A stretch of DNA of 64,000 bases, from positions 1 to 64,000 of the forward strand of contig CP045239.1 in NCBI GenBank assembly GCA_020541345.1. The letters are read 5' to 3'. How positions within the stretch are numbered: the first letter of the stretch is position 1; each line of letters starts with the position of its first letter. Origin of the DNA: Candidatus Ecksteinia adelgidicola (GTDB lineage Bacteria > Pseudomonadota > Gammaproteobacteria > Enterobacterales > Enterobacteriaceae). The notes beneath the pieces are model-generated. The model worked only from the letters and a program-made list of their open reading frames with translations. It was not told the DNA's origin and searched no databases. The position numbers and the translations under genes were made by a program. Below, piece after piece: positions 15,550 through 26,367 of this stretch.

Positions 15550-16233
15550 TTATGATAAAACTTTCTTTGAATACCATATTGCTTGATTAATGACTTCTTC
15601 AATAGACAGTGTCGTTGAGTCTAGTACCAAAGCATCAGAAGAAGGTAATAAAGGTGAAATAAACCTTTGGTAATCACGATAATCGCGTGCTTGCATATCA
15701 GCTAAAATTACTTTTAAGTTAACATCAAAACCTTTTTTTTGCAACTGTAGTCTTCGACGCTGTGCGCGTTTCTCTAAACTAGCATGAAGAAAAATTTTGA
15801 TTAAAGCATTTGGAAAAACTACAGTACCCATATCTCGACCATCAGCAACTAGACCAGGTTTTTTATAAAATGTACGTTGATAATTTAATAATGCTTGACG
15901 TACTTTAGGAAGTATAGCTATTTTTGAAGCAATATTAGCGATAGTTTCAGTACGAATTTTATCGCTAACTTCTTTTCCGTCTAAAACTATAAGTAATTTA
16001 CTCTCACTAGAAATAAATAAAATATTAAGATGAGCGGCAAGAAAAACTAATTTTTTTTGACAGGTTATATTCACATGATGATTTAAAGCTGACAAAGCTA
16101 ATAAACGATAGATGATACCAGAATCTAAAACGTGCCAATTAAAATAGTTAGCTAGAGCTTTACATAATATACCTTTACCAGAACCACTTGGACCATCTAT
16201 AGCTATGACTGAAGTAGTAGTGGCAATAGTCAT
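15550..16233 (-). CDS. cmk: cytidylate kinase
   Basis: Phosphorylates CMP and dCMP to the diphosphates with ATP. 227 residues, same as E. coli. The P-loop GPSGSGKG is at residues 14-21, the CMP-binding segment DSGIIYR near 37, the LVADGRDMGTVVFP motif in the middle, and the substrate/lid arginines in KRAQRRRLQL and DYRDYQR. The ATG has a strong ribosome binding site (aggag five bases upstream). Lies between aroA and rpsA, as in E. coli but without ycaL. Confidence 0.97.
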   Translation of the reverse strand: MTIATTTSVIAIDGPSGSGKGILCKALANYFNWHVLDSGIIYRLLALSALNHHVNITCQKKLVFLAAHLNILFISSESKLLIVLDGKEVSDKIRTETIANIASKIAILPKVRQALLNYQRTFYKKPGLVADGRDMGTVVFPNALIKIFLHASLEKRAQRRRLQLQKKGFDVNLKVILADMQARDYRDYQRFISPLLPSSDALVLDSTTLSIEEVINQAIWYSKKVLS

Positions 16234-16457
16234 ATTTTCTCCTTTAAAAATAAAATATATGCAACAATATTAATAAACCGTAGTTTTAATATAAATACTT
16301 AATTACTAATATTTAGACAAAAGCATTAATAAGATTTTATTTCTTATTTTTATACAATGTAATAATAAAATCATTTAAAATATTATTATTTAAAATATTA
16401 AAAATTATAAATTTGACATTTAAAAATATTTTATTTTTTTATAAAAAAATATCTTAA

Positions 16458-17750
16458 CTATTGAAGTAAATAACTAATTTTTGAAAATTGTTTAAAATAA
16501 TCTGGAAAAGTTTTTGATGTACATTGAGGATTTAGAATGTTCACAGATACATTGGATAATGATACTAAAGAAAAACACATTGCTATACGATGATCGTTAT
16601 AAGTATTAATAGTAGCAATTTTGAAATATTTAGGTGGAAAAATACGAATAAAATCTTTTCCTTCTTCAATCTTTGCTCCTACTTTTCGTAATTCAGTAGC
16701 CATTGCTGATAAACGATCTGTTTCTTTTACTCGCCAATTATAAATATTATATAAAGTAGTTACTTCTGTGGCAAATAATGCAACAATAGCTAAGGTCATA
16801 GCTGCATCTGGAATAGCATTCATATCCATATTTAAACCGTGTATTTCTCCATGAGTACATTCGATAAAATTATTTCCCCATATAATATTTGCACCTATGT
16901 TTTCCAGAACATTAGCAAACTGAATATCACCTTGCATACTTTTTTTGTTTAATCCTTTCACACGAACTGTTCCACCTTTAATTGCTGCTGCAGCTAAAAA
17001 ATAAGACGCTGTAGAAGCATCTCCTTCGATTGAATAATTTTCTGGTGAATAATAAGTTTGACGTCCTTGAATATAAAATTCTTGATAATTATCATGTTGA
17101 ACTGTAATACCAAAACAACGCATTAAATGAAGTGTAACATTAATGTAAGGTTTAGAAACTAAAAGACCTTTAATATAAATTTTAGTATCATATTGAGCTA
17201 ATGGAGCTATCATTAATAATGAAGTTAAAAACTGACTAGAAATACTACCATCAATAACGAGATCACCTCCAACAAAACCACCGTTCAAACGAACTGGCGG
17301 ATAATTTATTTTTTCTAAATAATCAATTTTTGCACCTCCTTGACGCAATACATCAACAAGATGACCAATTGGTCTCTCTTTCATACGAGGCTCACCTGTT
17401 AATACTACATCACCATAATTAAGAGATAGCGCTGCTGTTAATGGTCGCATTACGGTTCCTGCATTACCGAGAAACAATTTTGATAATTGAGCAGGAGCAG
17501 ATAAAGGTTTTCCAATACCGTGAACTTGACAAATAGTACAATCATCTGATAATTGATAATTAATATTCATTGCTCGTAATGCACTAAGCATATAACGAAC
17601 ATCATCACTATTTAACAAATTAGTAAGATAAGTTTTTCCGGTAGCTAAAGCTGATAAAAGTAAAGCACGATTAGATATACTTTTTGAACCAGGTAAATTA
17701 ACAGTGCCATTAATCAATGCAACTGGCCGTAACGTTAATATATCTACCAT
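16458..17750 (-). CDS. aroA: 3-phosphoshikimate 1-carboxyvinyltransferase (EPSP synthase)
   Basis: Penultimate step of the shikimate pathway: shikimate-3-phosphate plus PEP gives EPSP, towards chorismate. 430 residues from the ATG at 17750. The frame is open a few codons further to a TTG at 17759, but agagag at 17761-17766 is properly spaced only for the ATG, and MVDILTLRP aligns with the E. coli start. Class I features are present: LPGSKS at residues 19-24 with K23, [13 protein letters not shown], the [12 protein letters not shown] loop, [10 protein letters not shown] and the C-terminal NDHRIAM. In E. coli aroA is co-transcribed from serC; here serC is a ghost and aroA needs its own promoter. 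Confidence 0.97.
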   Translation of the reverse strand: MVDILTLRPVALINGTVNLPGSKSISNRALLLSALATGKTYLTNLLNSDDVRYMLSALRAMNINYQLSDDCTICQVHGIGKPLSAPAQLSKLFLGNAGTVMRPLTAALSLNYGDVVLTGEPRMKERPIGHLVDVLRQGGAKIDYLEKINYPPVRLNGGFVGGDLVIDGSISSQFLTSLLMIAPLAQYDTKIYIKGLLVSKPYINVTLHLMRCFGITVQHDNYQEFYIQGRQTYYSPENYSIEGDASTASYFLAAAAIKGGTVRVKGLNKKSMQGDIQFANVLENIGANIIWGNNFIECTHGEIHGLNMDMNAIPDAAMTLAIVALFATEVTTLYNIYNWRVKETDRLSAMATELRKVGAKIEEGKDFIRIFPPKYFKIATINTYNDHRIAMCFSLVSLSNVSVNILNPQCTSKTFPDYFKQFSKISYLLQ

Positions 17751-17811
17751 ATAAATCAATCTCTCTAAATGATAATAAAAAATGAAATAGCCCTTTATAA
17801 CAAATTAATTT

Positions 17812-17840
17812 ATTATAATACATAATCAAGTGTAATAAAC
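17812..17840 (-). promoter_or_regulatory. candidate aroA promoter
   Basis: A TATAAT (minus strand, 17817-17812) lies about 62 bp before the aroA ATG. The hexamer 17 bases upstream of it (GTTTAT) is a weak -35. Proposed because the ancestral serC promoter is no longer linked to an intact gene. Weak evidence in AT-rich DNA. Confidence 0.3.
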
Positions 17841-17929
17841 AACTTATTAATATAAATCACTTATTAATATTGTAATAAGATAATATTATTATATTTATTC
17901 ATAATAATGTTTAAAAATTTATAATAATG

Positions 17930-19078
17930 TTTAAAATTTATTATAAAATTAGTTATTATTTAAATATCTGATAATGGCATATTATTTTAAATAAAAACAT
18001 GGATTGCATTAACTATTTTATCACTTTTTGAAAATCATTAATTAACAACTTTTATTTAAATAAACATTTTTATCGAGTTTTGAATTAATTAATTAAAAAA
18101 ATATATTTATGCATAAACGATTAGTTGTATTATATTATTTTTTTATAGAAATTAGAGTTGTTAATAACAATGTATAACAAATCTTCTTTAATTTCTAAAT
18201 TCTTATTTTATTTTTAAAAGGTCGCCTTGCTCTTAGTTATTAAAATATTAAAATACTAATCTTGATATATACTATTTGATGTATACTATACTAATCTTGA
18301 TGTATATTATTATGAAGTGGTAATCTTGATTTATACTAAATATATACACTACTGAATATATACTCGATGTACACTAAAAGCAGTAACTAAAGTATTCAAT
18401 TTAACATAATTTTTATCTAAAAGATCATCGTTAAGATTTAAAAGAATTGTATAATAAACTTGCCCTAAAAATTATTACAAATAATTACTTATATAAGTTT
18501 AGAAAAACTAATGTTATTTATGCTGTAGCATGAATAATACCAAAATAATTTGTTTATATTAAAGAAGATTATAATAAAAGAATAACAGCCTGAAATTATT
18601 TTTTTAAAATTAAGTATTTGTCGATCATTATACTATTAATAGTTTTATTTTAACAAAATACATATATTTAACATTATTGTTTAATTTTTATTTTTTATGT
18701 TCTATAAATCATAAACATTAGTTTTGGTATTAATAATATTTAACATGCAGTATTTTTTTACTTTGTTAATCGAATAATTAAAATTATAATCTTGGTTCAT
18801 AAATCAGCGATAGTTTTACTTCTTAATAAATTTATTAATAATAATAATATAGAAAATTTTAAACAAACACCTATATAAAAAGCACTTGATAATTATTATT
18901 AGAGATTTTTAATAAATTGATCAATTTTTTTCGTTGTACAAATAAAATCTTGAATATGATGACTAACTTTTATTACTAAGGATTCTAAATTATTTTAATT
19001 ACATAATTCTTATTATATACGAAATGAAAATTTGAATGGTAACATTGTAAAATTATAGCTAAAATCATAAACTGACAT
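17930..19078 (-). pseudogene. serC: ghost of phosphoserine aminotransferase
   Basis: The minus strand from the ATG at 19078 reads MSVYDFSYNFTMLP, matching the SerC N-terminus (E. coli MAQIFNFSSGPAMLP). After stop codons it continues ELCN*NNLESLVIKVSHH and then IQDFI, against ELCDWNGLGTSVMEVSH and KEFI. Further fragments are NYQVLF (NYKVLF), KKYCMLNIINTKTNVYDL (KKYCTPNVFDAKVTVDGL), EDLLYIVINNSNFYKK (KAELLYGVIDNSDFYRN) and NNMPLSDI near the end (YNAMPLEGV). The order is collinear, the span of about 1.15 kb fits 362 residues, and the gene lies just upstream of aroA on the same strand, as in E. coli serC-aroA. Many stops and frameshifts, plus a local expansion of an aatcttgat/tatact repeat (18255-18370), show it is dead. 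Enzyme of serine and PLP synthesis. Confidence 0.88.
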
Positions 19079-20371
19079 TATTATTTTTTTCTTTTTTTAT
19101 TATATATTATAAAATATATATTAAAAAATATATTTAAAAATATTGGTTAGTCATTAATTATCTTAGTATTGTTTAATGTTTTAATCTCATTTAGATAATA
19201 TTTTTTAATTTTATGGCTAAATATATAAAAAACAGTTTACTATGATTAGTATTATAAAATAATAATTTTATATAAAATTATTTTTTAAAAAAATAATTTA
19301 TTATTAAATGTAATTTATTAGTAAATTAGTAAATAAAAAACATTTCTTTCTTTAAAAATAAAAAATATTTCTTTCTTTAAAAAAAAGCGTTTTATATGTT
19401 TTTTAAAAAAAACATGATATATACTACGAATAATAAATGATAAAATATATTCTAAATATAGTTTTATATATAATATGTTTTTTAATGTATAATAATTGTA
19501 TAGTAATTTTTTATAAATTTATTCATATTTTTGTTATGATAATAAAAATAAAAATAAAAATATACTTTTATATTGTTATAACATAAATTTATTTTTAAAC
19601 ATCATATTTAAAAAAAATTTTGTTATATAAAAATATTGTTTTTACATTGATCAAATATTTAAAAATATTGATAATATATTATGTTAATAAAATTTAAAAT
19701 ATTGACATAATCTGTATATGAACTTTTAAGCTAGTATATAAGTTCTTAGACATATAGTATTTAATAATATTAAAATATTTAAAAGAAACTAAACTAGTTT
19801 TATAAAACTTTTAAAGAAATAGTTTAATTCCTATAAATTTTATTATTTTTTATTATATGTTAAATTATTTAATTTTTTTATTTATTAACAATACTATATA
19901 ATATAATAAGAAGTATAAAAATTGATTGTATTTTAAAATATAATTAGTGTTTGATTATGCACATGACTTATTTTTAAAGATTTTTTATACTTTTATATAT
20001 ATACATAATAACAATCAATAGATTGTAAAATAACAATATTTATAAATATTGTTATTTTACATGTTAATAAAGTATGTGCAATATTTATTTTTAGTGTTTA
20101 CAATCTTAGTTTATTGAGTTATTAAAATAATTTCATTGTATGTAAAAAATTTTAAAAGTCAACAAAAACTATCAGTTAAACATAATTAAAAAAAAATAAA
20201 TACACATACTTTTTAAAAAATTTACTCATTATTTTCATATTATTCTTTTAATTAAAGAAGAAATTCATTTTTTATATTTTTACTATAATCAAGATATAGA
20301 AAGTTAAAAAAATATTACCTTGTTATTATAATGGTAAGTATTTTATTCATATTAGGTAAAATAGTATTTTT
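19079..20371. other. AT-rich spacer between serC ghost and brnQ, with a long palindrome
   Basis: No ORF. Contains the 38-bp perfect palindrome at 20024-20061, with a small adjacent hairpin (acaatc/gattgt, 20011-20026). A patch at about 19700-19765 is less AT-skewed and holds gaactt/aagttc inverted repeats. A TTGACA at 19702 has no fitting -10. The brnQ promoter is probably in the last 300 bp but cannot be picked with confidence. Confidence 0.4.
20024..20061. repeat. 38-bp perfect palindrome upstream of brnQ
   Basis: The left half, starting tgtaaaataacaat, is the exact reverse complement of the right half, which ends attgttattttaca, with no unpaired centre. As RNA it would form a 17- or 18-bp hairpin. 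It ends 310 bp before brnQ. It could be a terminator, an attenuator or a chance product of AT drift, though its length makes chance less likely. Confidence 0.85.
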
Positions 20372-21682
20372 ATGAGTCATCATTTAAGATTAAAAGAAAT
20401 TATAGCATTAGGTTTTATGACTTTTGCTTTATTTGCTGGAGTTGGAAATATTATTTTTCCTATAATAACTGGATTTCAATCAGGAGAACATGTTTGGATT
20501 GCGGCCTTAGGATTTCTTATTACTGGAGTAGGTTTACCAATTATTGCTATTATTGCATTAGCTCGAGTTGAAGGTAGTATTACTGCATTAAGTAAACCAA
20601 TAGGACAATATGCTGGTCTTTTATTATCAATAACCTGTCATCTAATGGTTGGTCCGTTATTTGCAATTCCACGTACTTCAAATATATTTTTTGAAGTAGG
20701 AATAATTCCTCTAACTGGATTCGGTATTATACCTTTGTTAGTTTATACGTTAATATATTTTACTCTCGTTATTAGTATTTCTTTATATCCAAGTCGACTT
20801 ATGGACATTATTAGTCATATATTAGCGCCGTTAAAAATAATAGCGCTAAGCATTCTTTGTATAACAATTATTTTAAAACCAATAAATCAATTTATTCCAT
20901 TATTTAATATGCATCAAATAACACCTTTTTCTTTAGGTTTTGTAAATGGATACTTAACTATGGATACTTTTAGCGCTCTTATTTTTAGTGTCATTATTGT
21001 TAATGCTGCTCGTTTTCGTGGCGTAAAAAATTCTTTTTTACTCACACGTTATACTATATTATCAGGATTAATTGCGGGTATAGGTTTAATATTAGTTTAT
21101 CTTGGTCTCTTTAAGATTGGAGCAGATAGTAGAAATCTTATCGCTAAAGCTTCTAGTGGTATAGTAATACTTAATGCTTACGTACAAAACGTTTTCGGAA
21201 ATTTAGGAAGTATATTTTTAGCGGTATTAATTTTTATTATTTGTATAGTTACTGCAGTGGGATTAACTTGTGCTTGCGCTGAATTTTTCAGTAAATTTTT
21301 ATCATTTTCTTATAAACAACTTGTATTTATTTTTAGTATTATTTCTATGTTTATATCTAATTTAGGCCTAAAACATTTAATTCAGATTTTTATTCCAATA
21401 TTAACGGCAGTTTATCCACCATGTATTATGCTGATTTTTTTAAGCTTTACTGTCCAGTGGTGGAAAAATTCATCATATATTATTAAAATAGTGATATTAA
21501 CAAGTTTTCTATTTGGAATTCTTGATGCAATAAAAGAATCACCCTTTCAATATGTATTACCTATGTGGATTAATTGTTTACCATTAACAAAACAGAAATT
21601 AGCTTGGTTACTTCCTTCATTATTCATGCTTTTATTTTTAGGAATTTATGATCGATTATTTGTAAAGTTATCAAAAAAATAA
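20372..21682 (+). CDS. brnQ: branched-chain amino acid:cation symporter
   Basis: Inner-membrane carrier (LIVCS family) that imports leucine, isoleucine and valine with Na+ or H+. 436 residues against 439 in E. coli, collinear from MSHHLRLKEIIALGFMTFAL to the C-terminus. About twelve hydrophobic segments are visible. Family signatures include FAGVGNIIFP near residue 25, LMVGPLFAIPRT near 92-103, FVNGYLTMDTF and VTAVGLTCACAEFF. The ribosome binding site is weak (aggta, far upstream). Retention suggests the symbiont imports branched-chain amino acids from host or partner and does not make them all. Confidence 0.95.
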   Translation: MSHHLRLKEIIALGFMTFALFAGVGNIIFPIITGFQSGEHVWIAALGFLITGVGLPIIAIIALARVEGSITALSKPIGQYAGLLLSITCHLMVGPLFAIPRTSNIFFEVGIIPLTGFGIIPLLVYTLIYFTLVISISLYPSRLMDIISHILAPLKIIALSILCITIILKPINQFIPLFNMHQITPFSLGFVNGYLTMDTFSALIFSVIIVNAARFRGVKNSFLLTRYTILSGLIAGIGLILVYLGLFKIGADSRNLIAKASSGIVILNAYVQNVFGNLGSIFLAVLIFIICIVTAVGLTCACAEFFSKFLSFSYKQLVFIFSIISMFISNLGLKHLIQIFIPILTAVYPPCIMLIFLSFTVQWWKNSSYIIKIVILTSFLFGILDAIKESPFQYVLPMWINCLPLTKQKLAWLLPSLFMLLFLGIYDRLFVKLSKK

Positions 21683-22700
21683 ATATTTTATTACTTTTTA
21701 AAATATATAATTTAATATAAAAATATTCTTTCAATCTATACAATTTTATAAACTTATAAGATATATAATTTACTTTATTATATAAAATTTTTATTTAATA
21801 TTATATAAAATAAATAAAATACATATATTACAAAACTAATAAATTATATTATTAAACAAAACATTATGTTTCCTGTTCTAGTTTAATGAAATTATATTTA
21901 AAAAATCAAATGAGCATATAAAAAAATATTAATTACGTTCAAAAATTATAAAAACTTAATTAATTTTATGTTTTAAGTACATATTAAAATTCATCTTGAT
22001 AAACATGCGTTCTTTAACTGACTAAATAAAAAAAATAAATAATTATTAATTATCATTATAAAAAATTAATTTATACAATAAAAATATTATTTAATATTAT
22101 ACTATTTTAGTAAAATTATAATTTTCATATCATTTTAACATTTAATATTAAAATTTTATTAATTAAAATAATTTTTTTATTTTTACGAATATTATACTCT
22201 CTGAATGGTTTTTAATTTTTTTAAAAACATTATATAATATATTTATATTATTATGAATTTATAAATTCATAATAATCATAAATGTATAAAAAGATATTTT
22301 TTATTAAAAAATATTATTTTTATGTTTATAACACTTTTATTAAATTATTTATCTTTTAAAAAATATATAAATTAAAAAAATTTTTATATTTTATATATAA
22401 AATTCGTTGGTTCTAAATAAAATATTATTTTAATAACAAATTAAAATATGATTATATATTATTAATATTTTAATTTATCAAACACAATAATATATTAATA
22501 TTTAATTATTTTAATTAATCTTTTTGTTTTAATGCACAAAATACAATTTTAAATTGCATATGCAGTAAATAAGTGAATACAGATAAATAACAATAGAATT
22601 ACTTATTTATAAATTTATTATTTCTTCTGACAAGAATAATCATTTCAATATAACAATTAAATGTATTATCATATTTAACTATTATAATACAAGTATAGTT
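21683..22700. other. AT-rich gap between brnQ and ycaO
   Basis: No ORF or assigned homology. Holds a 30-bp perfect palindrome at 22247-22276. A slightly GC-richer patch near 21990-22020 (catgcgttctttaactgac) may be a remnant of a lost gene, not identified. Confidence 0.4.
22247..22276. repeat. 30-bp perfect palindrome
   Basis: The left half attattatgaattta is the exact reverse complement of the right half taaattcataataat, with no central loop. It lies 565 bp after brnQ and 425 bp beyond the ycaO stop, in the convergent gap between the two genes, so a shared terminator role is possible but there is no T tract. Confidence 0.8.
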
Positions 22701-24476
22701 TTATGAAAAATCCTTAGAATGTTCCATTTTGACTTTCCAGTAGTAACATTTAGCATGTTTTAATTTATTATACACTACTAACAATTCTTGATGTTTTGAT
22801 AACTTTTCTAAGTTATTATCGATAGGACATAAACCATAAAAACGATTTTTACCACATATCGTTTCGAGACTAACATTAAATGTTTCTTGATTGTACATTT
22901 TAATAAACGCGTTATAATATTGAGTTGGATTATATTTGTTTTGATGAACAAATAACAAATCATGAAGACAACGATAATAATTATTACGCGATTTACTAAA
23001 CGTAAAAAAATTAAAATCTCGCGTCCATTCAACCCATATTAAAGCTTGTTTAAAGTCATAAGCCGCTAATGCTAGCATTGCTTTTAATTCACCTATCCGA
23101 AGAGTATACCAAGCATTATTTTTTTCACTAGCAATTCCTAACAATTCACATATTCGAGTAGAATCATTTAATGATTCATTATCTAACCATTGAATTAACG
23201 ATAAATATTTTTTAGAGTTCCACTGACTACTAGGTAAGTTTAGTATAATATCACGTAAATGTATACCCATATTATTATTTACTATTTCTAAGTCTTTTAT
23301 TGAATAGATTTCAGAGATGCCTGGAACAATAATACGACAAGCATAAATACCTAAATGTTGATATTCTGCAATATAGACTTCTATTTTTTTCTGATGAAAA
23401 AGAGACATAAGTACATAAAATTCTTTCTTAGTATTACCAATAAAATTCCAATCAACATAAGGATAATCTGAATTTTTTTTAAACATATCCCAAGAAATTA
23501 AACCATTAGAATCAATAAAATGTGCCTCTAAATTACTCTTATCGGCAACGTCTTTATTATCGAAAGTTGGAGAAAAAAAATTATCAAGATCTTTTAAGGA
23601 TCGACCTTGTAACAATTCTGTTAATGCACGTTCTAATGCTACGCCAAAATTAGGATGAGCGCCAAATGATACAAAACAAGTACCATTTTTAGAATTAAAC
23701 AATACTATGCAAATTACAGGATAATTTCCACCAAGTGAAGCATCATATAATAATATGGGAAAAGCTTCTTTTAATTTAGAAATAGTTGTTTTAATATTTT
23801 TATAACGATCTAAAACATGTGATGGAATGATTGGTAAACTAATCGTTTTTTTAATAACATAATTTTTTACATAACGTTCTAATATCTCTGACAAAGCTTG
23901 TACTCGCGCTTCATAACTTGTATTACCTACAGCCATGCCATTAGAAGCGTATATATTATCAAGAATATTTATAGGAAAATATACAATTTTTTGATCTGAC
24001 TGACGAAGAAACGGCAAGGTACACACACCACGAGTAATATTACTAGATTGTAAATCTACTAAATTAATAAGACTATTTTTTTTTAAATTGTAAAAATTAT
24101 ATAAATGATGATCAAGAAAATCAAATAATTGTACATGTTTTTTTAAAATTGAAAACCATTTTTCATTCGGATAATGAACAAAATTGTCTTTAGAAATTTT
24201 CTCACCTAAATAAAAATCAGCAAAAAAATAATTAGTAGATAAACGTTCAAAATATTCACCTAATGCAGAAGCTAAAGCGGCTTTTTTAGTTACACCTTTG
24301 CCATTAGAAAAACATAAAGAACAATTACGATCACGAATGTGCACAGACCAAATATGTGGTACCGGATTTAACCATGATATTTCTTCAATATCAAAATTAA
24401 AATCATGCAATTTTTTATAAAAATACAAAATAGAATCTTCTAATGCAGCATCTTTTCCAAATATAAAAGTTTTCAT
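22701..24476 (-). CDS. ycaO: YcaO: ribosomal S12 methylthiotransferase accessory protein
   Basis: In E. coli YcaO (586 residues) helps RimO in beta-methylthiolation of S12 Asp88. The fold is the ATP-dependent YcaO cyclodehydratase fold. The 591-residue product is collinear over its whole length, with the ATP-site segments NGKGVTKKAALASALGEYFE near residue 58 and EARVQALSEILERYVKN near 190. ALERALTELLQGRSLKDLD is also kept, as is the C-terminal TPR-like part. No peptide-precursor gene lies beside it, so a RiPP role is unlikely. The ATG has a good aagga five bases upstream. Whether RimO is still encoded cannot be seen here. Confidence 0.95.
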   Translation of the reverse strand: MKTFIFGKDAALEDSILYFYKKLHDFNFDIEEISWLNPVPHIWSVHIRDRNCSLCFSNGKGVTKKAALASALGEYFERLSTNYFFADFYLGEKISKDNFVHYPNEKWFSILKKHVQLFDFLDHHLYNFYNLKKNSLINLVDLQSSNITRGVCTLPFLRQSDQKIVYFPINILDNIYASNGMAVGNTSYEARVQALSEILERYVKNYVIKKTISLPIIPSHVLDRYKNIKTTISKLKEAFPILLYDASLGGNYPVICIVLFNSKNGTCFVSFGAHPNFGVALERALTELLQGRSLKDLDNFFSPTFDNKDVADKSNLEAHFIDSNGLISWDMFKKNSDYPYVDWNFIGNTKKEFYVLMSLFHQKKIEVYIAEYQHLGIYACRIIVPGISEIYSIKDLEIVNNNMGIHLRDIILNLPSSQWNSKKYLSLIQWLDNESLNDSTRICELLGIASEKNNAWYTLRIGELKAMLALAAYDFKQALIWVEWTRDFNFFTFSKSRNNYYRCLHDLLFVHQNKYNPTQYYNAFIKMYNQETFNVSLETICGKNRFYGLCPIDNNLEKLSKHQELLVVYNKLKHAKCYYWKVKMEHSKDFS

Positions 24477-26367
24477 AATAATCCTTACTATAACATTATA
24501 CTAAAAAATAGCATAGGAATTATTATCTAATCTCCATATTTTTATTTTTAGCATATATAATTACTTAGTTAAGTATAATTAAGAACTTTTTCATAACATT
24601 TATAAAACTTATTTAATATTATTGAAAATAATTAAATGTAGATGAGTTGATAATTGTTAATAACATTTTATAAAATAATAAAATATATAATATTTATTAA
24701 AAAAATTCATTAATAATAATTTTAAATGATTTAATTATATTTAATAATCTTTTGTAATATATAAAAATAAAATAATATAAATTTTTTTACTTATGTTTCT
24801 TTATGATATTGATATTTAATTATTTATTAACAAATATATAAAATAAAAAGATGTTTTTTGTAATATAAAATATATTTTAAATTGTAGAATGTTAAAAATA
24901 TAGATAATAAATTATAAATGATAAATATTTATTTTTTTATTTAATAAATACTTTAATTTCGTTATTCATGATATTGAGTATATTAACATATTGTCATTAA
25001 TTATATTTAATTTAATAAATGATACTTGATAATAAGATTAAAATTTTATTAATTTTTAAAAATACATAAAAATATAAACAATTTGTAAATCAATTTATTT
25101 TATAAAATATTAAAGAATAGTTATATATTTATATCGCATAATTATATTTTATTGTTTGTCAAAAATAAAATAAATACAATAATTAATACTTTGTTAATAT
25201 TTTATAAAGATGTTTGAAAAATATATATTATAAATAATAATATAATTAAAATTTAAAAATTAAATAGTTTTTATTTAAATAAAATAAATAAATTAATATA
25301 ATTTAACAAAAAAAATTGATAAGAAATAAAATATTGTTTTTATAAAAAATTAAAATATATTTTTTTTATAAATATTATTATTAACTATCTTAATACATTA
25401 ACGTAATATTTTTTTAGTTTTTTTATCAAAATGAATTATGAATATAACAATTTAAAAAAATTTAATATAATATTGCAGTTAATTTTTTTTTATAAAAAAT
25501 ATTGAATAATAAAATATTATAAAATAAAAATACAAAAAATACTCTAAAATTAAAATCTTTAATTAATTTTTAAAAAAAATAATAATAAGTGTAATTAATG
25601 ATGAATGTTTGATAAAAAAATAAAATATTTTATACATATAAAAATTGTTTTTATTTAAAAATTAACACACTTATTTCTTATATAATAAAATATTTTAACT
25701 ATTTTTTAAAAGATTTTATGACATATTCATATGTTGATGATTTAAAAATAACAGTTTTTAACATATGTGAAACTTGATATATATTTTAAAAATTTATAAA
25801 CACTTTAAAATCATAATATATAACGTGTTTTTTAAAAGTTAAATGTTTATACATTGATTTAACAAAAAATTTTTTTTTAAAAAATATGATTTATATTACA
25901 TTTATTTTTTAATTTATATGTTATTCATTATAAAAATGTAATATAGTATGTGTTTGTTGCTTTTAAATTTTATATATAAATATTATTTTTTAAAATAAAA
26001 AACAATATTTTTTAAAAATCTATTTATAAAGTTAATAAGATTTTATTTATTCTATTATACGATTATGTAAAATAATTAATAAAATTAAGTTAAGATAATT
26101 TTATATCTAGTATTTATTAAAAATTATTATTCAAGAATGTAAAAACTATTTTATAGCTTATAAAACAAATAAAATTTATATTGATATTATTTATCTATGA
26201 TACAAAAAATTAATAAATTCATTTTTATACATTGTTTATAATTTGATATTTAATAATTAATTGCTTTTACTAATTTATTAATGTGCTTTTACAATGCATA
26301 AATGTATAAACTTTTTCTGATCTAAAAATTTATATCTGTCGAATCATATTATATTGTATTTTTATGA
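24477..26367. other. AT-rich desert between ycaO and tyrA
   Basis: About 1.9 kb with no ORF, RNA or homology on either strand. An inverted pair near 25722-25768 (catatgttg ... aacatatg) is the only structure noticed. Probably fully eroded genes. Confidence 0.4.

Noticed and set aside
22808..23032. 74-codon minus-strand ORF
   Set aside because: Out-of-frame shadow of ycaO. Likewise 41749-41943 (inside rluD) and 57238-57420 (inside mscM).
22701..24476. ycaO as part of a RiPP (azole peptide) cluster
   Set aside because: Full-length alignment is to the ribosomal YcaO type, and no precursor peptide, dehydrogenase or transporter gene is adjacent.
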